From Chloroflexota bacterium (GTDB lineage Bacteria > Chloroflexota > Anaerolineae > Ardenticatenales > Ardenticatenaceae), in NCBI GenBank assembly GCA_003520455.1, contig DOUV01000668.1, positions 1 through 9,004 on the forward strand: a stretch of DNA of 9,004 bases. Direction: 5' to 3'. The notes below the pieces were generated by a model. The model was not told the DNA's origin. It saw nothing but the letters and a program-made list of their open reading frames with translations, and did no database searches. Shown here one piece after another: positions 1 to 6,334 of this stretch. The translations under genes were made by a program, and so were the position numbers. How positions within the stretch are numbered: the stretch's first letter is position 1; each line of letters starts with the position of its first letter.

Positions 1-2
1 CT

Positions 3-1286
3 GGAGCATCGCGGAGCGTGGCGCTGATCGCCGCGGCGTTGCTGGCGGTCAGCAAGTGGCACACTGAAATCACGCGTGTAGGCCTGCGCTTCCCGTACGC
101 GCCGTTCGCCGTGGCGCTTCTGCTGATCTTTCTTCTGCGAGCGCTGCGCTCCAACGACCGGCGCGATTGGCTGTTGAGCGGCCTGGCACTCGGCCTCGGG
201 CTGTATGGGTATACGGCCTTCCGCATCGCGCCGTTGCTGGTGCTCGTGGCCCTGGCACTCTGGTGGTGGCGCGGAGTCTGGCGAGGCGGTGCCAGTGCCA
301 GAGCCGCACTGCTCGACAGTGCCCTGGTGCCCCTGACCGCGGCGATCGCCTTCCTCCCGTTGGGTCACTTTGCACTGCAACACCCTGAAATTTTCTGGTA
401 CCGCAGTTACACCCGGGCCGCTGAGGGGCTGACGGGCAATCCCTGGTCCATATTCTGGCACAATGTCTGGAATGCAGCGCTGATGTTCCACTGGCGGGGC
501 GACGTTGTGTGGGTCAACACCGTCCCGCGCGACCCGGTCCTCGACCCGCTCACCGGAGCGCTCTTTCTGCTGGGGATCGGCTTCCTCATCGTGCGAGTCG
601 TTCGGCAGCGGCGGCCGGCGGAGATCCTTCTGCTCGTGGGCCTGCCGATTCTCGTGCTTCCCAGCATCCTGGCCCTGGCCTGGCCGGGCGAGAATCCCAG
701 CGTCGTGCGCGCTGGTGGGGCCCTCCCGGTGGTGATGCTGATCGCGGCCTGGCCTCTCGCGGCGCTGGCCCGCGTGCTGGCTGAGAGCGTACGGCGGCCT
801 GTTGGGCGCGGGTTGGCGGCGGTCCTGGTGGGAGGGATCCTGATCGCGGCGGCCGGGCTGAATTGGTGGACGTACAGCGTTGATTATCGGGAGTCCTACG
901 ATTTCAATTCCTGGAATACGACCGAGGTTGCGGCCGTCATCCGCCAGTGGGCCCCATCCATCGGTGGGGCTGAGCACGCCTACGTCAAGAGCTTCCCGTA
1001 CTGGGTCGATACCCGGAATGTTGCCTTTAATCTGGGCGATCCCGACTGGAACAGCGTGATCATGGACATCCGGCAGGTTAAGGTGGGCAATGGCGAGGGG
1101 CCGGAACCACGGCTCATCATCGTCAACCTCCGGGACAGGACAGCGTTTCTGACCTTGCAGCGCCTCTGGTCAGGCGGAGAGTACTACCGCTACAAGAGCC
1201 GGGTGCCAGGCAAAGAATTTTGGGTTTTTGTGCATCCGGGTTATCCTCGTCCCGCAAGTTTGAACCCTGGCACGTTGGGGCGATGA
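3..1286 (+). CDS. GT39-like polytopic membrane glycosyltransferase, 5'-truncated by the window edge
   Basis: The reading frame is open from the first complete codon at position 3 to the TGA at 1284-1286. A GTG at 18 could serve as a start, but the frame continues upstream without a stop. The first visible residues also align by eye with the middle of the two downstream paralogs (their SRLGSNQVADPFF-type helix region), so roughly the first 200-300 residues, including the catalytic Asp-Glu loop, are missing. Counting from the GTG at 18, helices are visible at about residues 1-11, 26-42, 51-83, 97-117, 178-196, 202-222, 232-254 and 264-284. A soluble C-terminal domain follows (about 290-422). 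The stretch RGDVVWVN (160-167), then LDPLTGALFLLG, and later GENPSVVRAGGALP (224-237), is typical of Chloroflexota GT39/PMT_2-type proteins, from memory of the family. The likely role is transfer of sugar from a lipid-linked donor at the outer face of the membrane; substrate is unknown. It sits 72 bp upstream of the next gene, consistent with an operon. Confidence 0.85.
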   Translation, partial: GASRSVALIAAALLAVSKWHTEITRVGLRFPYAPFAVALLLIFLLRALRSNDRRDWLLSGLALGLGLYGYTAFRIAPLLVLVALALWWWRGVWRGGASARAALLDSALVPLTAAIAFLPLGHFALQHPEIFWYRSYTRAAEGLTGNPWSIFWHNVWNAALMFHWRGDVVWVNTVPRDPVLDPLTGALFLLGIGFLIVRVVRQRRPAEILLLVGLPILVLPSILALAWPGENPSVVRAGGALPVVMLIAAWPLAALARVLAESVRRPVGRGLAAVLVGGILIAAAGLNWWTYSVDYRESYDFNSWNTTEVAAVIRQWAPSIGGAEHAYVKSFPYWVDTRNVAFNLGDPDWNSVIMDIRQVKVGNGEGPEPRLIIVNLRDRTAFLTLQRLWSGGEYYRYKSRVPGKEFWVFVHPGYPRPASLNPGTLGR

Positions 1287-1358
1287 GCGGGTGATGGCGC
1301 GCCTGCCAACGTGCCGTGCGCCAACGCACGAATAGCCGATGCGGAAAGCTGGGTGCTG

Positions 1359-3422
1359 ATGGCCGAGCATCTCTCCTCGCCACGCCATACGTCCTCTCCG
1401 TCCTCGCGCGCCCCCATGCCTCGACCGCGGTTGGGACTTTTGCTGTTGGTGCTGGGCGCCCTTGGGTTGGCCGCCCTCGGCCAGGTCTACTTTTTGAAGC
1501 GCCCCGCCTTCTTCTGGGACGGGCTCGTCTTCTACCTGCTGGCGGTCCTGGCCTTCACCCTGGCAGGAGTGCGCGTCGACCCTCTCCTCACCCACTCGAC
1601 CCGTGAGGCGGATGCTGGATTTTGGGGCGAGATGGTGGCTGCGGCGAAACGGGAGCCCTGGCGGGTCGTGGCCCTGCTCCTGGCGGCGACGCTCACCGCC
1701 TCGCTGCTACGGCTGTTGCGGATCGAGCCGCAGCTTCCCAATTACAATCAGGCGGTTCTCTTCTGGCTGGGGGCAACCGGCTTCTACATCCTCGCCGTGG
1801 CACCGCCGCGTCGCCGTCCGCGCCTCGATTTGGGCTTGTGGTGGGAGATCAACCGGCGGATCGTGCTGGTAGTGGCCGTCGTGCTGCTGGCGGCGCTGGG
1901 GTTGCGCGTCTGGCAGTTGGGGAGCATCCCGCCGACGCTTGGAGGCGACGAGGGTTCGCAAGGACTCGAGGCGCTCAAAATACTCGCGGGGGCAATACGC
2001 AACCCCTTTGCCACCGGCTGGCTGAGCGTGCCGACGATGAGCTTCTACTTCAACGCGCCGACGATCAAGCTCCTGGGCAACACGATCTTTGCCCTCCGGC
2101 TGCCGTGGGCGCTGGTCGGAACGGTCACTGTGCTGGTCGTCTTCTGGTTGGTCACGCGTCTCAAAGGGTTGACACTCGGCCTGATGACCGCCGCGCTGCT
2201 GGCCACCTACCACTATCACATCCACTTCTCGCGGCTCGGGTCGAACCAGGTCGCCGACCCCTTCTTCGTTGCGTTGGCGCTCCTCTTCCTCTACCGGGCG
2301 CGTGACCGGCGCAGCCCGCTCGACTGGGCCCTCTGCGGCGTGGTTATCGGTCTGGCACAGTACTTCTACGCCGGGGCGCGATTTACCGTCGTGATCATCG
2401 CCGTCTTGACCCTCTCCTTCCTGGTGCGGGACGGGGCCCGCTTTTGGCACGAGCAGCGTCAGGGCGTCCTCATCATGCTTGGGGCCGCTGTGGTTACTGC
2501 GGCCCCGATGATCCAGTTTGCCATTCGCTTTCCCAACGACTATAACGCCCGCCTGAACCAGGTCGGAATCATTCAGAGTGGGTGGCTCGAGCACGAGCAA
2601 GTGGTTCGCAATCAAGGTGCGCTGCCAATTCTGCTCGACCAGACGCGCCGGGCGGCCCTGGCTTTCAACCTCTACCCGGACCGCACCGTCTGGTACGGCT
2701 CGCCCAAACCGCTCTTCGACTTTGCGGCCGGCGCCCTCTTCCTCCTCGGTCTGGGATACGCCACCCTGCGCCTGGACGACCGCCGCCTCTTCCCGATGGT
2801 CATCTGGTGGTGGGGGGCCATGTTCCTGGGGGGGGCGCTGACGGAGAGTCCGCCTTCGAGCCAGCGGTTGATCACTCTGGCGCCGCCGGCGGTCTTCTTC
2901 GTGGCCCTGGCCCTGTTGCGGATCGGCCAAATCGCCCAACGGGCGTGGGGCGAGCGTGATCTCGACCGGCTGACGCCCTACCTGGCGGCGGCCATTCTGG
3001 CCCTCAGCCTGAGCAGCGTCAAGTGGTACTTTGTAGATTACACACCGCTGCGCGTCTATGGCAGCTCCAACGGCGTGGTCGCCACCGCGCTGGGAGAGTA
3101 CGCTCGCGACGTGCTCGGCCCTGACTGGCGGATCTATTTCTTCGGACCGCCGCGCATGTATGTCGGTTTTGGCTCGATCCCCTACCTTGCACCCAATGTC
3201 GAGGGAGTGGACATCCATCAACCCCTCACCGTTCCGCCCGACCGAGGGTTGGCGCCGGCTGATAAGGGGGCTGCGTTTGTCTTCCTGCCGGAGCGGCGCG
3301 AAGAATTGGCGTTGGTTCGCCAGACGTTCCCGGGTAGTGCGGTGGAGGAGATTCCCTCGCCCCTGGGCGGCACCCCGCTCTTCATCGTCTACCGCGTCCC
3401 GCGCGGGCAACTCACCCGGTAA
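1359..3422 (+). CDS. GT39/PMT-like membrane glycosyltransferase, paralog A of a tandem pair
   Basis: A 687-residue polytopic membrane protein. ATG 1359 is chosen because GGAAAG (1343-1348) lies 10 bases upstream; GTG 1311 (+16 residues) and ATG 1416 (-19 residues) are in-frame alternatives. Four hydrophobic helices (about residues 25-45, 53-71, 103-120, 132-148) precede the usual first GT-C helix (168-188). That helix is followed by the motif GGDEGSQGLE with D197-E198, the position of the catalytic acidic pair in the first extracytoplasmic loop of GT-C enzymes. Further helices run to about residue 555. The block NDYNARLNQVGIIQSGWL begins at N393, and a C-terminal soluble region (about 560-687) contains YFFGPPRM at 593. 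By family knowledge it should move a sugar from a polyprenyl-phosphate donor to an acceptor outside the membrane; neither substrate can be inferred. The downstream paralog starts 4 bp after its TAA, suggesting co-transcription and translational coupling. Conservation of the motifs argues that it is intact. Confidence 0.88.
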   Translation: MAEHLSSPRHTSSPSSRAPMPRPRLGLLLLVLGALGLAALGQVYFLKRPAFFWDGLVFYLLAVLAFTLAGVRVDPLLTHSTREADAGFWGEMVAAAKREPWRVVALLLAATLTASLLRLLRIEPQLPNYNQAVLFWLGATGFYILAVAPPRRRPRLDLGLWWEINRRIVLVVAVVLLAALGLRVWQLGSIPPTLGGDEGSQGLEALKILAGAIRNPFATGWLSVPTMSFYFNAPTIKLLGNTIFALRLPWALVGTVTVLVVFWLVTRLKGLTLGLMTAALLATYHYHIHFSRLGSNQVADPFFVALALLFLYRARDRRSPLDWALCGVVIGLAQYFYAGARFTVVIIAVLTLSFLVRDGARFWHEQRQGVLIMLGAAVVTAAPMIQFAIRFPNDYNARLNQVGIIQSGWLEHEQVVRNQGALPILLDQTRRAALAFNLYPDRTVWYGSPKPLFDFAAGALFLLGLGYATLRLDDRRLFPMVIWWWGAMFLGGALTESPPSSQRLITLAPPAVFFVALALLRIGQIAQRAWGERDLDRLTPYLAAAILALSLSSVKWYFVDYTPLRVYGSSNGVVATALGEYARDVLGPDWRIYFFGPPRMYVGFGSIPYLAPNVEGVDIHQPLTVPPDRGLAPADKGAAFVFLPERREELALVRQTFPGSAVEEIPSPLGGTPLFIVYRVPRGQLTR

Positions 3423-3426
3423 GATC

Positions 3427-5481
3427 ATGTCGCTTCCACCTGCCGGTTCTCGCCCCTGGCCAGCCCTGCTGGTCGCGTTGGCTGTGCTGCTGGCACTGCT
3501 TGGGCAGTACCAGTTCACTCGCACCCCGCAGCCGTTGTCATCCGCGCTGCTGCTCTTCACGCTGGCCGTGGTGTGTCTCCTGGCGGCCGAGCGCCTCGCC
3601 CAACCGACTCGGGGTGCGGAGGCGTTGCGGGACCCGGCAGCGGGCGAGGAAGGGAGCGCTGCTGACCTCTCCCGCGCCTCGGCCCTTCCGCGCCTCGGCC
3701 CGGCCGTGTTGGCGCGCAAGTGGCGCTGGGTCTTGACCGGAGTGGCACTGCTGTTGGGGGCATGGGTCGTCTGGGCGCTCTCGCGCAAGCCGCTCCCGCT
3801 GAACAAGAGCGGGCCGGTGGTGCCCTGGTTGCTGGCGTGTGCCCTTCTGGTCGCGGCCTGGGGTGAGAGGCCGCGGACGGGGCGCGTGCGTGCCTGGCTG
3901 TCCTGCCACCGCGATGAGCTGGCCGTGCTCACCCTGGTGACGCTGGCGGCGTTGGGGTTGCGGCTCTGGCAGCTCGGCAATGGACCGTTCACACTGAGCG
4001 GGGATGAGGGGAGTATTGGTCTGGAACTGCGCCGCATCCTGGAGGGCGAACTGCGGAACCCCTTCACGCTGGGCTTTGGCCCCTTCCCCACACTCTCGTT
4101 CTTCGTCGAAGTTGTCCCGGCGTGGATCGTTGGTCTCAACGCCTGGACTCTGCGGCTGCCGAACGCACTGCTCAGCACGCTGGCGGTGCCGGCCCTCTAC
4201 GCATTGGGCGGCCAACTCTTCGGGCGCCGCACGGCCCTGGCGGCGGCGCTCCTCCTGGCAAGCTACCAGGTTCACCTGCACTACAGTCGGGTCGCGCTCC
4301 ATGTGGCGGCGGACACCTTCTTCTTCACCGCGACAATGGCGGTGCTGATCTACGGCTTGCGCCATCGGACCGGGCCGTGGCTGTTCGTGCTCGCGGGGCT
4401 CTTGGCCGGGGCCGATCAGTACGTCTACACCGGCTCCCGCCTGCTGCCACTCCTGATTGTGGCCTTCCTTGGACTGCTCGTCCTGGTGGCGCCGGAGTGG
4501 GTGGCCGGTCAGAGGACCAATTTGCTTGTCCTGGCGCTCACCTTCCTGGTCGTGGCCGGGCCGATCCTCCTGGTCGCGATCCAGCACCCGAATGACTACA
4601 ACGCGCGCATCAATCAAGTCGGGATCATCCAGAGCGGCTGGCTGGCGCGCGAGCGGGAGATTCGCCACCAGGGCACGCTGCCAATCTTGCTCGATCAATT
4701 CCGCCGCGCGTTGTTCGGATTTTCGTTCTACCAGGACCGGACTGTCTCGTACGGTTCTGGTGGCCCACTCGCCAATGCGCCGATGGCGATCCTGCTCTAC
4801 CTGGGGCTGGGACTAAGCCTGCTCCGCTGGCAGCAATCGGGTTTCGCTTTACTCTCGCTCTGGTTTTGGGGAGGGCTTATCGGCGGTGGCGCCCTGACGG
4901 TCAACCCCCCGACCAGCAACCGGTTGGTGGCGATTACGCCAGCGGTGGTGCTGTTGGCGGCGGTGGCACTCTCTGAGAGCGCCCGCCTCCTGGCAGTGGC
5001 GCTCGACGTGCACCGCCCCCGCCGCTGGGCGCTTGCGGTCACGCTGGTGGTTGCCGTCTTTCTAGCGCTGCTCGACGCGCGCTTCTATTTCCAGAAGTAC
5101 CTCCCATCGCACCGGTTCGGCGGCGGCGAGGCGTTGATTGCGACTCAACTGGGTTACGATCTCGCAAGACTGTCGCCGGCGCCACATCTCTACTTCTTCG
5201 GGCCGCCGCGCATGTGGAGCGGCTTCTCCACGCTCGTCTTTCTGGCGCCCGAGGTTCCGCGCGACGATGTGGTCGAGCCGCTGACGACGCCGGAGGCGCT
5301 CGATCGGCTGGTGCGATTGGACCGCGACGCGTTCTTCATCTTCCTACCTGAGCGAGCGGGCGAGCGGGCGCTGGTCGCCCGGCGCTACCCCAGCGGCGAG
5401 ATGCGCGAGGCTCGTTCGCCGGACGACCGCGAGGTGATATATTACTGGTATTTCGTGCCACGCTCGGCGTTAGGCGGCTAG
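3427..5481 (+). CDS. GT39/PMT-like membrane glycosyltransferase, paralog B of a tandem pair
   Basis: A 684-residue polytopic membrane protein, clearly paralogous to the preceding gene. The frame is open further upstream to 3058, but that extension lies inside the preceding gene in another frame and reads as Arg/Ser-rich shadow sequence, so ATG 3427 is chosen. No strong Shine-Dalgarno is visible; the 4-bp gap suggests translational coupling. Four extra helices (about residues 11-30, 39-57, 101-118, 131-146) are followed by the canonical first GT-C helix (164-184) and SGDEGSIGLE with D193-E194, the presumed catalytic acidic pair. A linker rich in Ala, Glu and Arg (about 60-98) separates extra helices 2 and 3. 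The blocks NDYNARINQVGIIQSGWL (389-406), LPILLDQ (418-424) and YFFGPPRM (589-596) are shared with paralog A. The C-terminal 130 residues form a soluble, probably extracytoplasmic domain. The role is inferred as lipid-linked sugar transfer at the cell surface; substrate is unknown. Confidence 0.9.
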   Translation: MSLPPAGSRPWPALLVALAVLLALLGQYQFTRTPQPLSSALLLFTLAVVCLLAAERLAQPTRGAEALRDPAAGEEGSAADLSRASALPRLGPAVLARKWRWVLTGVALLLGAWVVWALSRKPLPLNKSGPVVPWLLACALLVAAWGERPRTGRVRAWLSCHRDELAVLTLVTLAALGLRLWQLGNGPFTLSGDEGSIGLELRRILEGELRNPFTLGFGPFPTLSFFVEVVPAWIVGLNAWTLRLPNALLSTLAVPALYALGGQLFGRRTALAAALLLASYQVHLHYSRVALHVAADTFFFTATMAVLIYGLRHRTGPWLFVLAGLLAGADQYVYTGSRLLPLLIVAFLGLLVLVAPEWVAGQRTNLLVLALTFLVVAGPILLVAIQHPNDYNARINQVGIIQSGWLAREREIRHQGTLPILLDQFRRALFGFSFYQDRTVSYGSGGPLANAPMAILLYLGLGLSLLRWQQSGFALLSLWFWGGLIGGGALTVNPPTSNRLVAITPAVVLLAAVALSESARLLAVALDVHRPRRWALAVTLVVAVFLALLDARFYFQKYLPSHRFGGGEALIATQLGYDLARLSPAPHLYFFGPPRMWSGFSTLVFLAPEVPRDDVVEPLTTPEALDRLVRLDRDAFFIFLPERAGERALVARRYPSGEMREARSPDDREVIYYWYFVPRSALGG

Positions 5482-5539
5482 GCGCCGAACGGGGCCGTAG
5501 AACATCGGTCACGTCGTCGTTGCGCGGGTGGGGGACCAT

Positions 5540-5609
5540 GGTTCGGAGGAACCGCGTGAGCGGTCGGAAGCGCGCTGGAGGGGCGCACGGCCGTGCGCCC
5601 CTCCGAACC
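5540..5609. repeat. 70-bp inverted-repeat element (10-bp outer arms)
   Basis: The outer arms GGTTCGGAGG (5540-5549) and CCTCCGAACC (5600-5609) are perfect reverse complements. Inside lie a small hairpin CCGC-GTGA-GCGG (5552-5563), whose loop fits the GNRA pattern, and a 28-bp perfect palindrome. The left arm can instead fold locally as GGTTC-GGAG-GAACC (5540-5553), so competing structures are possible. It could be a REP-like or MITE-like chromosomal repeat, a transcript-end structure for the glycosyltransferase operon, or a leader structure for the zinc-ribbon gene. The sequence alone does not decide between these. Confidence 0.75.
5577..5604. repeat. Perfect 28-bp palindrome
   Basis: The half-site GGAGGGGCGCACGG (5577-5590) is followed at once by its exact reverse complement (5591-5604). 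As RNA it would give a stem of about 12 bp closed by a 4-base loop; as DNA it is a perfectly symmetric site. No run of T follows, so it is not a textbook intrinsic terminator. GC-rich palindromes of this kind often occur as dispersed copies between genes in high-GC genomes, which is the simplest explanation. Confidence 0.9.
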
Positions 5610-5668
5610 GGAAAGCGCCTTCACACGGTGCTCTGCAATCGTCTCGGCGACGCCTTGACCGGCGCTAT

Positions 5669-5674
5669 AGGAGG
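5669..5674 (+). promoter_or_regulatory. Strong Shine-Dalgarno for the zinc-ribbon gene
   Basis: AGGAGG lies 5 bases before ATG 5680. It is the only near-consensus ribosome binding site at a gene start in this window, which fixes the start of the small gene and suggests efficient translation. Confidence 0.85.
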
Positions 5675-5679
5675 ACCTC

Positions 5680-5934
5680 ATGGCGAAGTCAAGACGCAAG
5701 CACGGCCATGTCCGGCTCACCTGTCCCCACTGCGGGCGCAACGTCAGTGTGCAGCGGCCGCAGCGCTTCCAGCCGGCCATGCCTTGCCCGAACTGCCGGG
5801 TTCCGATCAATGCCACCCTGATTCTTGCCGCCGAGGCTGCTCTGCATGCTCCGGAAGCGGGGCCAGAAGGAGCGGCGAACGAGCCGGGCGGCGCCGAGGC
5901 CGAGGAACGGGGGGCCGGGGAAGCGGATGGATAG
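5680..5934 (+). CDS. Small two-CxxC zinc-ribbon protein, function unknown
   Basis: An 84-residue protein starting at an ATG with a consensus ribosome binding site. The first 14 residues are basic (MAKSRRKHGHVRL). Two zinc knuckles follow, CPHC at C15-C18 and CPNC at C36-C39, 17 residues apart, in the arrangement of a single zinc ribbon that binds one metal ion with four cysteines. A short segment PINATLILAAEAAL (about 42-55) follows, and the last 30 residues are a Gly/Ala/Glu-rich acidic tail that is probably disordered. No signal peptide or membrane helix is visible, so a cytoplasmic location is likely. The ribbon broadly resembles small bacterial zinc-ribbon domains that bind nucleic acid or protein, but I do not recognise a named family. 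The gene stands alone, about 200 bp after the glycosyltransferase operon and 400 bp before the next gene, and no functional tie to either is evident. Confidence 0.82.
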   Translation: MAKSRRKHGHVRLTCPHCGRNVSVQRPQRFQPAMPCPNCRVPINATLILAAEAALHAPEAGPEGAANEPGGAEAEERGAGEADG

Positions 5935-5960
5935 GCGGGAAGGCGAATCTCGCGCTCCTC

Positions 5961-6024
5961 TGCGCCCCTCGCTTCCAGCGGCCTTTCAGTCCTGCCGACC
6001 AAGCGGAGCGCGCACACGTTTTTT
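5961..6024 (+). terminator. Possible intrinsic terminator after the zinc-ribbon gene
   Basis: The arms TGCGCCCCTCGCTT (5961-5974) and AAGCGGAGCGCGCA (6001-6014) can pair at 11 of 14 positions. They are followed four bases later by six T (6019-6024). The 26-base loop and the interior mismatches make the hairpin weak, so this is a tentative call. Confidence 0.3.
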
Positions 6025-6052
6025 GATAGACGATCCCTTCTGCTCGACGCAT

Positions 6053-6081
6053 TTGCAATTGCTGGCTCGCTGTGGTACAAC
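6053..6081 (+). promoter_or_regulatory. Candidate sigma-70-type promoter for the GT39-DUF2298 gene
   Basis: TTGCAA (6053-6058) and TACAAC (6076-6081) are separated by exactly 17 bases. Each matches 4 of 6 consensus positions, and the bases TGG just before the -10 give an extended -10 element. It lies in the least GC-rich part of the intergenic region. Transcription would start near 6088 and give a leader of about 247 bases before ATG 6335. Confidence 0.35.
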
Positions 6082-6118
6082 CTTCCACGCTTATGCCAAC
6101 GGGGACGACCGTCTGTCC

Positions 6119-6154
6119 GGTTTCAGCGCCGCTCGGGAGACGCCCACTGAAACC
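6119..6154 (+). other. Inverted repeat in the presumed 5' leader
   Basis: GGTTTCAG (6119-6126) and CTGAAACC (6147-6154) are perfect 8-bp complementary arms around a 20-base loop. They lie just downstream of the candidate promoter, so they could form a leader hairpin. No function can be assigned. Confidence 0.45.
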
Positions 6155-6204
6155 CAGTCATCGCCCCCGTTTGTTGTGAAGGAAGCGTTCGGCGTTTGAC
6201 TCCC

Positions 6205-6284
6205 AACCGTTGATTTCCGATTGGCAAGGGATACTCCGGTTCCCCGACCTCGGCCCGGTTCCTTGCGGATGGCCAGCAACGGTT
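6205..6284 (+). other. Nested inverted repeats in the presumed 5' leader
   Basis: An outer 8-bp pair, AACCGTTG (6205-6212) with CAACGGTT (6277-6284), encloses an inner 6-bp pair, GCAAGG (6224-6229) with CCTTGC (6261-6266). The order is compatible with one multi-part RNA stem ending about 50 bases before the start codon. Short complementary arms arise easily by chance in GC-rich DNA, so the fold is only a hypothesis. Confidence 0.35.
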
Positions 6285-6334
6285 CGGTCGGAATTGAAGG
6301 CTGAGGGCTGAGTGCGATCTGAAAGTCTTCTCCC

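Larger units (their letters stand above)
5482..5679. other. Intergenic spacer with dense inverted repeats
   Basis: This 198-bp spacer separates the glycosyltransferase operon from the zinc-ribbon gene. I see no convincing gene in it: the open frames that cross it run into the zinc-ribbon gene out of frame, with shadow-like Arg/Pro/Ser composition. It contains the nested inverted repeats described separately and, at its end, a strong ribosome binding site. No T-tract follows the palindrome, so an ordinary intrinsic terminator cannot be claimed. I found no convincing -35/-10 pair; TTGACC and TATAGG just before the start codon are only about 5 bases apart. Confidence 0.7.
5935..6334. other. 400-bp non-coding region
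   Basis: This stretch separates the zinc-ribbon gene from the large GT39-DUF2298 gene. The open frames that cross it lack ribosome binding sites and have shadow-like composition. It is visibly less GC-rich in its middle part (about 6015-6100) than the genes around it, as expected for a promoter region. It holds a weak terminator candidate (5961-6024), a promoter candidate (6053-6081) and inverted repeats at 6119-6154 and 6205-6284. Near the 3' end is a short direct repeat, GGCTGAGGGCTGAG. I recognise no known riboswitch consensus in it. Confidence 0.6.

Noticed and set aside
3058..3426. Upstream extension of paralog B to an earlier in-frame ATG
   Set aside because: The extension overlaps paralog A in another frame and translates to Ser/Arg/Trp-rich shadow sequence. 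ATG 3427, just after the TAA of paralog A, fits an operon and begins next to the first membrane helix.
1707..4178. Minus-strand open frame of 823 codons opposite the tandem glycosyltransferase genes
   Set aside because: It spans two convincing plus-strand genes and their junction. Its translation is rich in Arg, Gln, Glu and Pro with no domain pattern, and it results from the strong third-position GC bias of the true genes.
3538..4698. Minus-strand open frame of 386 codons
   Set aside because: It is antisense to paralog B, has low-complexity Gln/Arg/Glu composition, shows no ribosome binding site I can see, and overlaps another minus-strand shadow.
5540..5553. GGTTC...GAACC considered as a tRNA T-arm
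   Set aside because: The loop has only four bases, there is no acceptor, D or anticodon arm around it, and the arms fit the larger inverted repeat better.
5577..5604. Palindrome considered as a standard Rho-independent terminator
   Set aside because: No T-tract follows it; the downstream bases are GAACCGGAAAGC. It may still affect RNA ends, but the textbook pattern is missing.
5520..6026. Plus-strand open frame of 168 codons crossing the palindrome and the zinc-ribbon gene
   Set aside because: It overlaps the zinc-ribbon gene in another frame, reads through the inverted repeats, has no ribosome binding site and has Gly/Ala/Arg shadow composition.
6100..6180. Leader segment considered as a cobalamin-type riboswitch
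   Set aside because: CGCCCACTG-like bases resemble part of such elements, but I could not find the rest of the conserved core in the right order.
5825..6199. Plus-strand open frame of 124 codons after the zinc ribbon
   Set aside because: Its start lies inside the zinc-ribbon gene without a ribosome binding site, and it runs across the terminator and promoter candidates. No domain or helix is evident.
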